Below, piece after piece: positions 1-10,321 of a stretch of DNA of 64,000 nucleotides. The notes under the pieces were generated by a model that worked only from the letters and a program-made list of their open reading frames with translations, was not told the origin of the DNA and ran no database searches. Origin of the DNA: Oceanospirillales bacterium (GTDB lineage Bacteria; Pseudomonadota; Gammaproteobacteria; Pseudomonadales; Balneatricaceae); NCBI GenBank assembly GCA_018223185.1, contig JAAEYW010000008.1, positions 62,001 to 126,000 of the forward strand. The letters are read 5' to 3'. The position numbers were made by a program, and so were the translations under genes. Numbering within the stretch: position 1 is the stretch's first letter; every line of letters starts with the position of its first letter.

Positions 1-399
1 TCTGCAGGGCATCATCTGGTTGCGGTAGATTTTGCTGTTGAAGGGCTCAGGCGCCTGCAACAGTTTGCTGCTGACTTGAATGTTGAGGTGGAAACCCAGG
101 CGCTTGACCTGAACGACAGTGATGCCCTTAGCGAGCTGGGCCGCTTTGATAATATTGTTATAGTGCGTTATCTGCCAGATCAGACGCTGCTGGGCACGCT
201 TCCTGAGCTGATGAAACCCGGTGCCCGCCTGTTGATTATCACCTTCAATCCGGACCATCACCGGCAAACAGGGTTTCCCGGACGGTTTTGCTTACAACCG
301 GAAGAACTGATAGACAAGTTGCCCCAGCTTACCCTGATCAGCTATGACAACGGCAGTTTAAAGGGCAGTGTATTTGATAGTTATCTTTTTACTATTTAA
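1..399 (+). CDS. SAM-dependent methyltransferase, TehB-like, C-terminal part (5' truncated by window edge)
   Basis: Frame is open from base 1 (SAGHHLVAVDFAVEGLRRLQQF...), with a methyltransferase-like 'LMKPGARLLIITFNP' segment. Confidence 0.65.
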   Translation, partial: SAGHHLVAVDFAVEGLRRLQQFAADLNVEVETQALDLNDSDALSELGRFDNIVIVRYLPDQTLLGTLPELMKPGARLLIITFNPDHHRQTGFPGRFCLQPEELIDKLPQLTLISYDNGSLKGSVFDSYLFTI

Positions 400-491
400 T
401 GTCATCTTTTCCGCCTATGGTGCAAGTGCAAAAACACGTAAGATAAGTGATTATACAGACCCGTTAACGGTTTAATTTAAGGAGCATACTC

Positions 492-983
492 GTGGACGAT
501 TTATTACCTGAACTTTGTGACCAGTTTCCCGATCTGGTACAGGTTGTAGAGCCGATGTTTGGTAACTTTGGTGGTCGTGAACGTTTTGGTGGCGAAATTG
601 TCACGCTGAAAGCGTTTGAAGACAACTCTCTGGTCCGTGAACAGGTTGCTTTGCCTGGTGAAGGGCGTGTTCTGGTTGTTGACAGTGGCGGCTCTATGCG
701 ACGCGCAATGCTGGGTGATATGCTGGCTGAAAAGGCGGTTCTTAATGGCTGGTCAGGGATTATCATTTATGGTTGTATACGTGATGTGAATGCGATCGGA
801 GAACTCGATCTTGGCGTTCAGGCGCTGGGGGCAAACCCGATGAAAACCGATAAGAAAGGCATTGGGGAGCTGAATGTAGACCTGACGTTTGGAGGTGTGA
901 CCTTCAAGCCAGGCCATTATGTTTACGCCGATAACAATGGCATTCTTGTCTCGCCTGAAAAGCTTGAGCTGAGTGAAAGCTGA
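492..983 (+). CDS. rraA: RraA family protein (RNase E activity regulator / HMG aldolase fold)
   Basis: GTG start after AAGGAG; 'GYxCIRDV', '[17 protein letters not shown]' typical of RraA. Confidence 0.9.
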   Translation: MDDLLPELCDQFPDLVQVVEPMFGNFGGRERFGGEIVTLKAFEDNSLVREQVALPGEGRVLVVDSGGSMRRAMLGDMLAEKAVLNGWSGIIIYGCIRDVNAIGELDLGVQALGANPMKTDKKGIGELNVDLTFGGVTFKPGHYVYADNNGILVSPEKLELSES

Positions 984-1010
984 TTTTAAGTATTGAACGA
1001 CTTACCTGAT

Positions 1011-1037
1011 AAAAAAAGGCCGCAAACGCGGCCTTTA
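1011..1037. terminator. Bidirectional rho-independent terminator between convergent rraA and paaI
   Basis: aaaaaaaGGCCGCaaacGCGGCCttt. Confidence 0.85.
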
Positions 1038-1054
1038 TGCTGTTGAATAAAGAC

Positions 1055-1507
1055 TCAGTCTTCCGGTATTAATGTGCCTTTGATCTGATAGCTCTTGCCG
1101 CGAAAGAAGGCGAGCTCATCACCCTTCTGGTTGTAGAGGGTTATATCATAAACGCCGGTACGACCGCTGCGGCTGCGTTCCTGTGCAACCGCGGTCAGAA
1201 CGTCACCCTCGAAGCCGGGGGCGATATATTCAATGCTGCAGCCGCTGGCAACGGTTGACCGGTTGTAGGTGTTGCACGAATGTGCAAATGCCGTGTCGCA
1301 CAAGGTGAACATACAACCGCCATGACTGATCGCATGCCCATTGAGCATATCTTTTCGCACTGGCATCGATAGTTTGGCATAACCCGGTGCGATCTCTTCA
1401 ATGGTCATCCCCATCGCCTGAGCCGCCTGGTCACCACTGTGCAGTGCCTCACTACAGGCTTCAGCCAGCTGTTGCGGTGTCATTTCACTGGTTTTCATCT
1501 CAGGCAC
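1055..1507 (-). CDS. paaI: PaaI-type hydroxyphenylacetyl-CoA thioesterase (hotdog fold)
   Basis: 'GHAISHGGCMFTLCDTAFAHSCNTYN' hotdog thioesterase signature; operon with paaH/G/F. Confidence 0.9.
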   Translation of the reverse strand: MPEMKTSEMTPQQLAEACSEALHSGDQAAQAMGMTIEEIAPGYAKLSMPVRKDMLNGHAISHGGCMFTLCDTAFAHSCNTYNRSTVASGCSIEYIAPGFEGDVLTAVAQERSRSGRTGVYDITLYNQKGDELAFFRGKSYQIKGTLIPED

Positions 1508-3014
1508 CTCCGGCCACTTTTCTTAATAACAGGGGCGATGCCCGGTAACGGTCTTCACCGTAAGCATCCATCAGATTATCCAGAACATCCAGCGCATAGC
1601 TCAGCTCGAGATTATTTACCCATTCAATCGGGCCGCAGGGGTAGTTCACGCCACCTTTCATTGCGATATCAACCGCCTGTTCATCACAGACCTGTTGGTT
1701 TACGGCATCGAATCCCTCATTGGCCAGCATACAGACCGTACGCATTACCACCATGCCGGGGATATCATCAATAATGCTGACAGACTTGCCGATCGCCTGA
1801 AACAGACCAACGGCCGCCTGAACGGCTTCGGCTGATGCCTGATCTGCAGGCGCCAGTGCTATGCGGGATGCACTGTTATAATCCAGAGCCAGATCAAAAT
1901 TGATCAGATCCGGACGGAGGGTTTCACCGGCTCTCATCGTGGTGAACTGACCGTTTGTCAGCATTACCGTGGCGTCGCCTACAGTGATCATCCCTTCCAC
2001 TTCATCATTATCAACCCGGTTAACTCTGATGCCGGCTTGTTCAAACAGTGGGACGAGGCTTTCTGCAACGCCCAGCTCACCCTCTACGGTGATTGATTCG
2101 GGCGCCGGGCAGGGATCTGCCGTTTTCGCTGCGGGTTTAACCGCATTGTCACTGTAATCATAAAATCCACGTCCGGTTTTACGACCCAGATGACCGGCAT
2201 CTACCAGCTCTTTCTGCATCAGTGATGGCAGGAAACGCTGATCATTATAGAATGCAGAAAAGACCGAGCAGGTTACCGCGTAGTTGACGTCATGGCCGAT
2301 CAGGTCCATGAGTTCAAATGGCCCCATACGGAATCCGCCGCACTCACGCATCAGGGCATCGATAGTGGCGATATCGGCACCGCCTTCCTGACAGATCCGC
2401 AGACCTTCGGCATAAAAGGGACGGGCGACACGGTTAACGATAAAGCCAGGCGTCGACTTTGCCAGTACCGGTTGCTTACCCCAGCTGGCAGAAAGCGCAT
2501 AGATATCCGCAGCAATCTGAGGGTCGGTATCGAGGCCGCTGATCACTTCTACCAGCTTCATAATCGGCGCGGGGTTGAAGAAGTGCATACCAACCAGGTT
2601 TTGTGGTCGTTTCAGTGTAGAGCCAATGGCGGTTACTGATATCGAGGAGGTATTGGTAGCTATCACTGTGTTCTCAGCACAGATCTCTTCCAGCTGACCA
2701 AAAACCTGCTGCTTAATATCCAGGCGTTCGACAATTGCTTCGATAACCAGGTTAGCCGATGCCAGATCGGTTAATGCATCAACAGGGTTCAGGCGGGATA
2801 GCAGGGCGTCTGCATCCGACTGGGTCATTTTGTTTCGTTCAACCAGTTTAGCCAGTCCTTTCGCGGTATTATCAATACCCCGTTTGGCTGCGCCTTCTGC
2901 GGCATCATACAGCAGTACCTGATGGCCTGCGTTTGCTGCTACCTGTGCAATTCCGGCACCCATTGTGCCTGCACCGATAACGGCGATGACTGAGTCATTT
3001 GTAAAACGGCTCAT
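1500..3014 (-). CDS. paaH: 3-hydroxyacyl-CoA dehydrogenase PaaH
   Basis: GAGTMGAGIAQVAANAGH NAD-binding motif; HFFNPAPIMKLVEV; 504 aa; paa context. Confidence 0.92.
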   Translation of the reverse strand: MSRFTNDSVIAVIGAGTMGAGIAQVAANAGHQVLLYDAAEGAAKRGIDNTAKGLAKLVERNKMTQSDADALLSRLNPVDALTDLASANLVIEAIVERLDIKQQVFGQLEEICAENTVIATNTSSISVTAIGSTLKRPQNLVGMHFFNPAPIMKLVEVISGLDTDPQIAADIYALSASWGKQPVLAKSTPGFIVNRVARPFYAEGLRICQEGGADIATIDALMRECGGFRMGPFELMDLIGHDVNYAVTCSVFSAFYNDQRFLPSLMQKELVDAGHLGRKTGRGFYDYSDNAVKPAAKTADPCPAPESITVEGELGVAESLVPLFEQAGIRVNRVDNDEVEGMITVGDATVMLTNGQFTTMRAGETLRPDLINFDLALDYNSASRIALAPADQASAEAVQAAVGLFQAIGKSVSIIDDIPGMVVMRTVCMLANEGFDAVNQQVCDEQAVDIAMKGGVNYPCGPIEWVNNLELSYALDVLDNLMDAYGEDRYRASPLLLRKVAGGA

Positions 3015-3028
3015 ATCTGTTTACTCCG

Positions 3029-3820
3029 TTACTTACCAGTAAATTGTGGTGCGCGTTTGGTCATAAATGCGCTGACCCCTTCACGATAATCGTCTGTACG
3101 TCCCGCCAGCGTTTGCAAATCCCTTTCCAGATCAAGCTGCTCATCAAAGCTGTTGTTGGCGGAGGACTGCAGCGCGCGTTTAATCAGTGCAAGGCCTTTA
3201 GTGGGTTGGGTGGCCAGCTGCTTAGCCATGGCGAGTGCCGCATCTTTTAATGCGTCAGGCTCGTATGTTTTCCAAATCATGCCCCATTGCTCAGCCTGTT
3301 CCGCAGAGAGTTTTTCACCCAGCAGCGACAGCGCCATGGCGCGTGGGAATCCGATTGCGCGGGGCAGTGTCCAGGTGCCACCGGAGTCGGGAATCAGACC
3401 GATCTTGCAGAACGCCTGGATAAAACTGGCTGTTTTTGATGCCACGACAATGTCGCAGGCCAGTGCAATATTAGCCCCTGCGCCCGCGGCTACACCATTC
3501 ACAGCGCATATTACCGGCATCTCCAGTGAGGCGATAGTGCGGATCATGGGGTTGTAGTTTTTTTCGATTGATTCACCCAGATTCGGTACCTCGGCATCCG
3601 GATCTACTGCCCGGTCGCTGAGATCCTGACCGGCACAGAAGCCCCGGCCATTACCGGTGATCAGCAGGCAGCGAACTGCCTCATCTGTTCTGACCTGCTT
3701 AAGTGCATCGCGAACCTCGGCATGCATCTCAGTGTTGAAGCTGTTGAGACTTTCCGGCCGGTTCAGTGTCAGGACAGCGACTCCCTGGGTAATCTCAAAC
3801 TCAATATTGTTATATGACAT
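3029..3820 (-). CDS. paaG: PaaG, 2-(1,2-epoxy-1,2-dihydrophenyl)acetyl-CoA isomerase
   Basis: Crotonase fold; GRGFCAGQDLSDR; start refined to MSYNNIEFEITQ at 3820. Confidence 0.88.
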   Translation of the reverse strand: MSYNNIEFEITQGVAVLTLNRPESLNSFNTEMHAEVRDALKQVRTDEAVRCLLITGNGRGFCAGQDLSDRAVDPDAEVPNLGESIEKNYNPMIRTIASLEMPVICAVNGVAAGAGANIALACDIVVASKTASFIQAFCKIGLIPDSGGTWTLPRAIGFPRAMALSLLGEKLSAEQAEQWGMIWKTYEPDALKDAALAMAKQLATQPTKGLALIKRALQSSANNSFDEQLDLERDLQTLAGRTDDYREGVSAFMTKRAPQFTGK

Positions 3821-3824
3821 CTTG

Positions 3825-4604
3825 TTATTTTCCTCGAAAGTCAGGTCGACGTTTTTCCATGAAGGCTGCGATGCCTTCGTTTCTATCTTCTGTAGCTGCC
3901 AGCAGGGTAAATGATTTGCGCTCCAGATTGAGTCCGGTTTCCAGTGTTGTCTCATACGCTTTCAGCAGCGATTCTTTTGCCAGGCGTACTGCAAGGGGGG
4001 GCTTTCGGGCAATATTCTTTGCCAGCTTCAACGCCCGGTTATAACTCATTTCAGGGATGGTTATCTCGCTTACCAGACCAAAGTCCCGGGCCTGCTCTGC
4101 ATTGATGAATTCACCGGAGAGCACCAGTTGCATCGCCATTGATTTGCCTACGGTTCTGAGTAATCGCTGCGTGCCACCAGCACCGGGAATGATTCCCAGG
4201 TTTATCTCTGGCTGTCCAAATTGAGCATTATCACCTGCTATAACAATATCGCAGTGCATCATCAGCTCGCAGCCTCCACCCAGAGCGAAGCCGTTCACTG
4301 CAGCAATAATCGGTTTGGGGTATTGTGCGATACGCCGCCAGTAGCTGGGGCGAATATCATTCATTACCCCGACCGCATCCAGTTCCGCCATCTCTTTGAT
4401 GTCTGCTCCAGCGGCGAAAACGTGTTCGCCTCCGGTAATTACCACGGCTTTGATGCTGTCATCGTTGATGGTGGAGTCCAGAGTCTCTGCTATCTCACGC
4501 AACAGGTTATTGCACAGAGCATTACGTGCTTCAGGGCGGTTCAGGGTAATGGTGATTACGCCTGAATCAGGCGCCGTGACCAGAATATCTTGATAATCGG
4601 GCAT
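3825..4604 (-). CDS. paaF: Enoyl-CoA hydratase PaaF (2,3-dehydroadipyl-CoA hydratase)
   Basis: Crotonase signature FAAGADIKEM / GGGCELMMHCDIVIA; operon position. Confidence 0.85.
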   Translation of the reverse strand: MPDYQDILVTAPDSGVITITLNRPEARNALCNNLLREIAETLDSTINDDSIKAVVITGGEHVFAAGADIKEMAELDAVGVMNDIRPSYWRRIAQYPKPIIAAVNGFALGGGCELMMHCDIVIAGDNAQFGQPEINLGIIPGAGGTQRLLRTVGKSMAMQLVLSGEFINAEQARDFGLVSEITIPEMSYNRALKLAKNIARKPPLAVRLAKESLLKAYETTLETGLNLERKSFTLLAATEDRNEGIAAFMEKRRPDFRGK

Positions 4605-4798
4605 GGTTTATCTCAGCATAATGGGTATCGAAAGTGGCTGTCAGCTTAAGCGCTTCAGGCTAGTGTTTATTATTCTAGTGGAGAACTCTCTTTGTCGGTT
4701 TGTGAACCAGAAAACTGAGAGTTTCACGGTTCTGTCAGCATGCCTGCAAACACAGGCATCATCGTTTTAACCAGTAATGCACAGGTTACCGTAAAATG

Positions 4799-4850
4799 AC
4801 AAAGGGATACAAATATAATATGGATAAATTATCTTTTCGTATCACTTTGT
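4799..4850. promoter_or_regulatory. Candidate operator: inverted repeat in divergent paaF / paaN intergenic region
   Basis: ACAAAGGGATAC (4799-4810) and GTATCACTTTGT (4839-4850) are inverted copies with one mismatch, centres ~40 bp apart. Confidence 0.5.
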
Positions 4851-5100
4851 TTGGTGTATCTTTTACAAATATAGAAAATCGTCAGTTAGTTAAGCCCCGG
4901 TTGTAACAAAGTCTGCTTTAATTAAGATCTGAAATTAAGCACTGGGAAACTAAGTACTGGGAAACAGAGTCACCTAACAACCGGGCTGGGCGATTTTAAC
5001 CATTATAAAACCTATGCAGGCAGAACGACTTAGTTTGATAACAGGCCGTTCTGCTAAGAGATAAAGCCCTCCGGGCCAAATAAAAGAAAGAGAATCTTGT

Positions 5101-6780
5101 ATGAGCCAAACCCTGTTTGATCTGCACAAAGCAAAACTTGATGCCGCGCTGAACGCGATCCGTACCCGTGATTATTACAGTGCGTATGCAGAAAGCCCAA
5201 GCCCACGCAAATATGGTGAAACCGCCGATAAGGACGGGCAGGCAGCATTTAAGGCACATCTGAATGGTTCTTTTGCCCTGGATATGCCAGGCATCGCCGG
5301 TGAGGCAGGTAGTGAGGTGTCCCCTTATGGCTTTGATCTTGGCATAAAATACCCCACTGTTGATATTGATGTTCTGTTGCCGGCGATGAATGAAGCACGC
5401 AAAGTGTGGCGTGATATTGGTGTTGAAGGTCGTACAGGGATCTGTCTCGAAATTCTCAAGCGAATCAATCAGCGCAGCTTCGAGATTGGTTATGCCGTGA
5501 TGCATACCTCTGGTCAGGGCTTTATGATGGCTTTCCAGGCAGGCGGTCCTCATGCTCAGGATCGCGGTCTTGAAGCGGTAGCCTATGGTTATGATGCGAT
5601 GACACATTCGCCTGCAGCATCAACCTGGACGAAGCCTCAGGGTAAGCATGACCCGCTGGTGATGAAAAAAACCTATACCGTTGCCGGACGCGGTGTTGCT
5701 CTGGTGATCGGTTGTTCAACCTTCCCGACCTGGAATACCTATCCGGGTCTGTTTGCATCACTGGTTACCGGCAACCCGGTAGTGGTTAAGCCACATCCTG
5801 CCGGCATTCTGCCTGCAGCAATCAGTGTAAAAATTGCCCAGGAAGTGTTGAGTGAACAAGGCCTGCCGCCGCATATCGTTTCGATGGTTATCGATGCCGA
5901 TCCTGCTCACCCCTGCACCAAAGAGCTGGCGCAGCGAGACGAAGTGAAGCTGATCGACTTCACCGGTAATACCCCGTTCGGCGACTGGCTGGAGCAGAAC
6001 TGTCATCAGGCACAGGTTTACACTGAGAAAGCCGGTGTTAATACCATCATCATCGACTCAACCGACAATTTTAAAGGGATGATTCAGAACCTCTCGTTTA
6101 CGCTGAGTCTCTATTCCGGCCAGATGTGTACCACGCCACAGGATATCTTTATCCCGGCTGAGGGCATCGATACAGATCAGGGCCACAAGAGCTTTGATGA
6201 CGTTGCCGAAGCGCTAAGCACCGGCATTACCCGTTTTCTCTCTGATCCGGAGCGTGCAGGGATGGTGCTGGGCTGCATTCAGGCCGACGTTACTGATAAG
6301 CGAGTCGACAGCGCCCGCGAACTGGGTGAAAAGATCGGTACAGTGGTACGCGAATCTGACCGTCCTGAGAATCCGTGGTTTAAAGAGGGGCGGATGCGCA
6401 GTCCACTGCTGATCGCCGTTGATGCGGATAAAGAAGATGCCTATATGGAAGAACTGTTCGGTCCGATCAGCTTCCTGGTACGCACTGACAGTACGAACCA
6501 CTCAATCGAACTGGCTCACAAGGCCGTTAAGAATCACGGTGCGATTACCATGGGCTGTTACTCGACCAGTGTTGCAGTGCTGGATCAGATTGAAGAGGCT
6601 GCACTGGATGCCGGGGTTGCGCTTTCTATCAACCTGACGGCGGGTGTCTATGTTAATCAGAGTGCGGCATTCAGTGATTTCCATGCCACCGGCTGTAACC
6701 CGGCAGCTAACGCTTCACTGTCAGACCTGGCTTATGTAGCGAATCGTTTCCGCGTTATCCAGAGCCGCAAGCACGCCTGA
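5101..6780 (+). CDS. paaN: Phenylacetic acid degradation protein PaaN (aldehyde dehydrogenase superfamily)
   Basis: 559 aa ALDH-fold protein; CSTFPTWNTYPGLFASLVTGNPVVVKPHP; SGQMCTTPQDIFIP. Confidence 0.85.
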   Translation: MSQTLFDLHKAKLDAALNAIRTRDYYSAYAESPSPRKYGETADKDGQAAFKAHLNGSFALDMPGIAGEAGSEVSPYGFDLGIKYPTVDIDVLLPAMNEARKVWRDIGVEGRTGICLEILKRINQRSFEIGYAVMHTSGQGFMMAFQAGGPHAQDRGLEAVAYGYDAMTHSPAASTWTKPQGKHDPLVMKKTYTVAGRGVALVIGCSTFPTWNTYPGLFASLVTGNPVVVKPHPAGILPAAISVKIAQEVLSEQGLPPHIVSMVIDADPAHPCTKELAQRDEVKLIDFTGNTPFGDWLEQNCHQAQVYTEKAGVNTIIIDSTDNFKGMIQNLSFTLSLYSGQMCTTPQDIFIPAEGIDTDQGHKSFDDVAEALSTGITRFLSDPERAGMVLGCIQADVTDKRVDSARELGEKIGTVVRESDRPENPWFKEGRMRSPLLIAVDADKEDAYMEELFGPISFLVRTDSTNHSIELAHKAVKNHGAITMGCYSTSVAVLDQIEEAALDAGVALSINLTAGVYVNQSAAFSDFHATGCNPAANASLSDLAYVANRFRVIQSRKHA

Positions 6781-6820
6781 AAAACGGCTGAAAAGAAAGA
6801 GTAACGGACAAGGGCTTGTT

Positions 6821-7606
6821 ATGAACTACCATTGCATTCTGACGGAAGTGACACAGGGGGTTGGGATTATTACGCTCAACCGTCCTGACGTGATGAACGC
6901 GCTTAACGAAACGTTATGTCGCGAAGTGGGTGAGGCGATCGACCGGTTTGAAGCGGATGATAGCATCGGCTGTATCATCATCACGGGTGGCGCACAGGTG
7001 TTTGCTGCGGGGGCTGATATTAAGGAAATGAAGGATCAGTCCTTTGCCGATCTGCACCGTAAAGACTTTCCCCGGATTCAGCGTGATTGCTGGCGAGCCA
7101 TTGAAGATGCCCGTAAGCCGGTTATTGCCGCGGTTGCTGGTTTCGCGCTGGGCGGTGGTTGTGAAATGACCATGGCCTGCGATTTTATAATCGCCGCGGA
7201 TACGGCTAAGTTTGGCCAGCCAGAGATCGCTATTGGCACGATGCCGGGTGCCGGAGGCACTCAGCGGATGACCAAAGCGGTGGGTAAGGCTAAGGCGATG
7301 GAGATGTGCCTGACCGGCCGGATGATGGATGCCGAGGAAGCTGAAAGGGCGGGCCTGGTTGCCCGTATTGTGCCCGCTGAGGCTCTGGCCGAACAGGCAC
7401 TCAAAACAGCGTCTAAGATTGCCTCAATGTCACAGCCTGCGGTTATGTTGATTAAAGAGAGTGTTAACATGGCGGTGAGTTGTTCGCTCGAAGATGGTTT
7501 GCGTTTCGAGCGCCGGGCATTTGAAGCCACTTTCGCCTTTGAGGATTGTTCAGAAGGGATGAACGCTTTCGCAGAAAAACGTAAACCGGTATTCAAAAAC
7601 CGCTGA
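6821..7606 (+). CDS. Enoyl-CoA hydratase, second PaaF-like paralogue
   Basis: FAAGADIKEMKDQ, GGGCEMTMACDFIIAAD, PGAGGTQRM. Confidence 0.85.
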   Translation: MNYHCILTEVTQGVGIITLNRPDVMNALNETLCREVGEAIDRFEADDSIGCIIITGGAQVFAAGADIKEMKDQSFADLHRKDFPRIQRDCWRAIEDARKPVIAAVAGFALGGGCEMTMACDFIIAADTAKFGQPEIAIGTMPGAGGTQRMTKAVGKAKAMEMCLTGRMMDAEEAERAGLVARIVPAEALAEQALKTASKIASMSQPAVMLIKESVNMAVSCSLEDGLRFERRAFEATFAFEDCSEGMNAFAEKRKPVFKNR

Positions 7607-7631
7607 TAAAGAGCCGTAAAACCGTTCTGAT

Positions 7632-7664
7632 AAAGCCGCCATGACATTTCACTGGCGGCTTTTG
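7632..7664 (+). terminator. Rho-independent terminator
   Basis: AAAGCCGCCatgacatttcactGGCGGCTTTTG. Confidence 0.75.
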
Positions 7665-7713
7665 TGTTTCTGGAAACGGTATACTGCTATTCATTATTCA
7701 GACAAATATCAGA

Positions 7714-8469
7714 GTGAGTGTTATGAAACTATCAGGTAAAACTGCCTGGGTTACCGGAGCCAGTTCCGGTATAGGCCGGGCAACAGCAAGGTTGTTAGCC
7801 GCTGAAGGTGCCGATCTGGTGATCAGTGCCCGGCGTGAAGACCGGCTTCAGCAGCTGGCGGAAGAGATAACTGCGCTGGGGCGCAAAGTCACTATCGCCA
7901 CTGTCGATGTATCTGACCGTGAGGGTATGCAGGCCGTGGCTGAGATGATCGCTTCACTGGGCGGTGTCGATATCCTCATTAATAATGCCGGAACCATGCC
8001 GATCAGTCCTATCATCAATGGCCGGGTGGATGAGTGGGAGCAGATGATCGATACCAATATTAAAGGGGTGCTGTATGCGATTCACGGGGTCTATCCCGGC
8101 ATGGCTGAGCGTAAACAGGGTCATATCGTTAATATCAGTTCGGTTGCAGCCCGTCTGACCTATCCCAGCGCCGGAGTCTATGCCGGAACCAAGCATGCGG
8201 TACGGGCGATCTCTGATACCCTGCGTAAAGAGGCTATCCGATACGGCGTGCGGGTTACCGATATTCAGCCAGGGGCTGTCGATACCGAACTGGCCGACAG
8301 TATTGTTCATGAGAAGATCCGTGCTGCCGTGAAAGACAATATGTATGGTGAAGATATGCTCAATCTCACGCCTGAGGATATCGCTAACGCCATTCTGTAT
8401 GCGCTCACTCAACCGGCACATGTGGATGTCAGCGAACTGCTTATCCGCCCGTTGGTACAGGAAAATTAA
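7714..8469 (+). CDS. SDR family oxidoreductase (GTG 7714 or ATG 7723 start)
   Basis: TGASSGIGRATARLL; NNAGTMP; YAGTKHA. Confidence 0.88.
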   Translation: MSVMKLSGKTAWVTGASSGIGRATARLLAAEGADLVISARREDRLQQLAEEITALGRKVTIATVDVSDREGMQAVAEMIASLGGVDILINNAGTMPISPIINGRVDEWEQMIDTNIKGVLYAIHGVYPGMAERKQGHIVNISSVAARLTYPSAGVYAGTKHAVRAISDTLRKEAIRYGVRVTDIQPGAVDTELADSIVHEKIRAAVKDNMYGEDMLNLTPEDIANAILYALTQPAHVDVSELLIRPLVQEN

Positions 8470-8558
8470 GTGGTTTTAACGGCTAAGGTTATCTTTATTG
8501 TGCTATTAACGTAAGATCTGTTTACGGGTTTTACGAATAACAGCTTTGGATATCTATT

Positions 8559-9221
8559 TTGTACAAGTTACTTATTTTTGACTGGGACGGCACCATCATT
8601 GACTCAGCTGCACGGATCGTTTCCAGTATGCAAAAAGCCGCGCGCGATCTGAATCAGCCAGAGCTGACTGATGAGGCTGTGCGTAACATCATTGGTCTGG
8701 GATTACCGGAAGCGATTCAGGCGCTGATTCCCGGGGTTGACGATGCCCTCATTCCGCAATTGCGAGAGCGCTACGGTCATTATTATCTGCATGCTGACGA
8801 GACGCCGGCGGCGCTGTTTGAGGGGGTGGAGCAAACACTGGTTAACCTTAAGCAGAAAGGTTTCCGGCTGGCGGTTGCCACCGGCAAAAGTCGTCGTGGA
8901 CTGCAACGTATATTTACCGATACGGGGCTTGAATATCTGTTTGAAACATCCCGTTGTGCCGATGAAACCACCTCTAAACCTCATCCGCATATGCTTGAAG
9001 AGATTCTTGAAGAGACCGGTTTAAATCCATCTGATGCGGTCATGATCGGCGATACTGAATTTGATCTGGAAATGGGTGTCAGAGCAGGTATGGATACTAT
9101 TGCAGTCAGTTATGGTGCGCATCATATTGACCGCCTGAGACCGTACAATCCGGTATTGGTGATGCACCGTTTTCCTGAACTGGAAAGCTGGTTAACTCAG
9201 GCATCACTGAATCATTCGTAA
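8559..9221 (+). CDS. HAD-IA family hydrolase, phosphoglycolate phosphatase-like
   Basis: TTG start; FDWDGTIIDSA; ATGKSRRGL; MIGDTEFDLEMG. Confidence 0.85.
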   Translation: MYKLLIFDWDGTIIDSAARIVSSMQKAARDLNQPELTDEAVRNIIGLGLPEAIQALIPGVDDALIPQLRERYGHYYLHADETPAALFEGVEQTLVNLKQKGFRLAVATGKSRRGLQRIFTDTGLEYLFETSRCADETTSKPHPHMLEEILEETGLNPSDAVMIGDTEFDLEMGVRAGMDTIAVSYGAHHIDRLRPYNPVLVMHRFPELESWLTQASLNHS

Positions 9222-9263
9222 TTCAACTACGTTAAATTTTTTAGGCATATTAAGGAGAACTGC

Positions 9264-10268
9264 GTGGGCTCAAATCCCTGGGAAGCTGAAAACAGCAAGG
9301 AAACTGAAGCTGTAAAACCAAACGAGAGCAAAACTAAAGAGTGGCGACTGATAGAGAAAACCATGATGGGGCTGCAGAAAGAGCAGCGTGCAGCCCGTCG
9401 CTGGGGGATCTTTTTCAAACTACTGACATTTGGCTATCTGTTTGTGGTCCTCGGTATTTACCTGTTCGCGGACTCTTTCTCCCCTGATATGGATGAGGGA
9501 GGAGAGCACACCGCTGTGGTTCAGGTGAATGGTGTGATTGCCGATGGTGAAGATGCCAGTGCCGATAATATTATTGGCGCGCTGCGCAGAGCCTTTGGTG
9601 ACGAGGATAGCAAAGCGGTTATTCTGCGAATCAACAGCCCTGGCGGCAGTCCGGTGCAGTCGGGCTATGTCTATGATGAAGTAAAGCGTCTGCGGGCGCT
9701 TCATCCTGAGAAAAAAGTCTACGCGGTTATCCTGGACATCGGCGCATCAGGAGCGTACTACATTGCCGCATCTGCCGATGAAATTTACGCGGATAAAGCC
9801 AGTCTTGTGGGCTCCATTGGCGTGGTATCTTCCGGTTTCGGTTTTGTCGATCTGATGGAGAAGGTCGGGGTTGAGCGTCGTAATCTTATCTCTGGCGAGA
9901 ATAAAACCTTCCTTGATCCGTTTTCACCGTTGCAGGATAAAGATCGCGCTTTTTGGCAGACGGTGCTGGACACCACCCATAATCAGTTTATCGATCAGGT
10001 GCGTAAAGGGCGGGGCGATCGCCTGAAAGAGAATGACCAGTTGTTCAGCGGTCTGGTATGGACAGGCGAACAGTCACTGGATCTCGGGCTGATCGATGGT
10101 CTCGGCAGCAGCAGTTACGTTGCCAGAGATATTGTCGGGGCAGAAAAAATGGTGGACTACACACCTAAAGGCTCACCACTTGAGCAGTTGATTGACCGGC
10201 TTGGCGTTACCTTTGGTAAAACCATAGCCACCCAGCTGGGCCTCAACAACTCAGTACAATTACGCTGA
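9264..10268 (+). CDS. sppA: Signal peptide peptidase SppA, S49 family, short form
   Basis: N-terminal TM; RINSPGGSPVQSG; DIGASGAYYIAASAD; LVGSIGVV. Confidence 0.9.
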   Translation: MGSNPWEAENSKETEAVKPNESKTKEWRLIEKTMMGLQKEQRAARRWGIFFKLLTFGYLFVVLGIYLFADSFSPDMDEGGEHTAVVQVNGVIADGEDASADNIIGALRRAFGDEDSKAVILRINSPGGSPVQSGYVYDEVKRLRALHPEKKVYAVILDIGASGAYYIAASADEIYADKASLVGSIGVVSSGFGFVDLMEKVGVERRNLISGENKTFLDPFSPLQDKDRAFWQTVLDTTHNQFIDQVRKGRGDRLKENDQLFSGLVWTGEQSLDLGLIDGLGSSSYVARDIVGAEKMVDYTPKGSPLEQLIDRLGVTFGKTIATQLGLNNSVQLR

Positions 10269-10288
10269 AAATCAAAGTCTGAATCTAA

Positions 10289-10320
10289 AGGCCGTTACAG
10301 AGATGCAGCGGCCTTTTTTA
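10289..10320 (+). terminator. Rho-independent terminator of sppA; T-tract abuts MITE-like copy 1
   Basis: AAAGGCCGttacagagatgcagCGGCCTTTTTT. Confidence 0.8.
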
Positions 10321-10321
10321 T

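Noticed and set aside
4996-5761. Antisense ORFs within and before paaN (203 aa, 79 aa)
   Set aside because: Opposite strand of a strong CDS, low-complexity translations, no independent evidence
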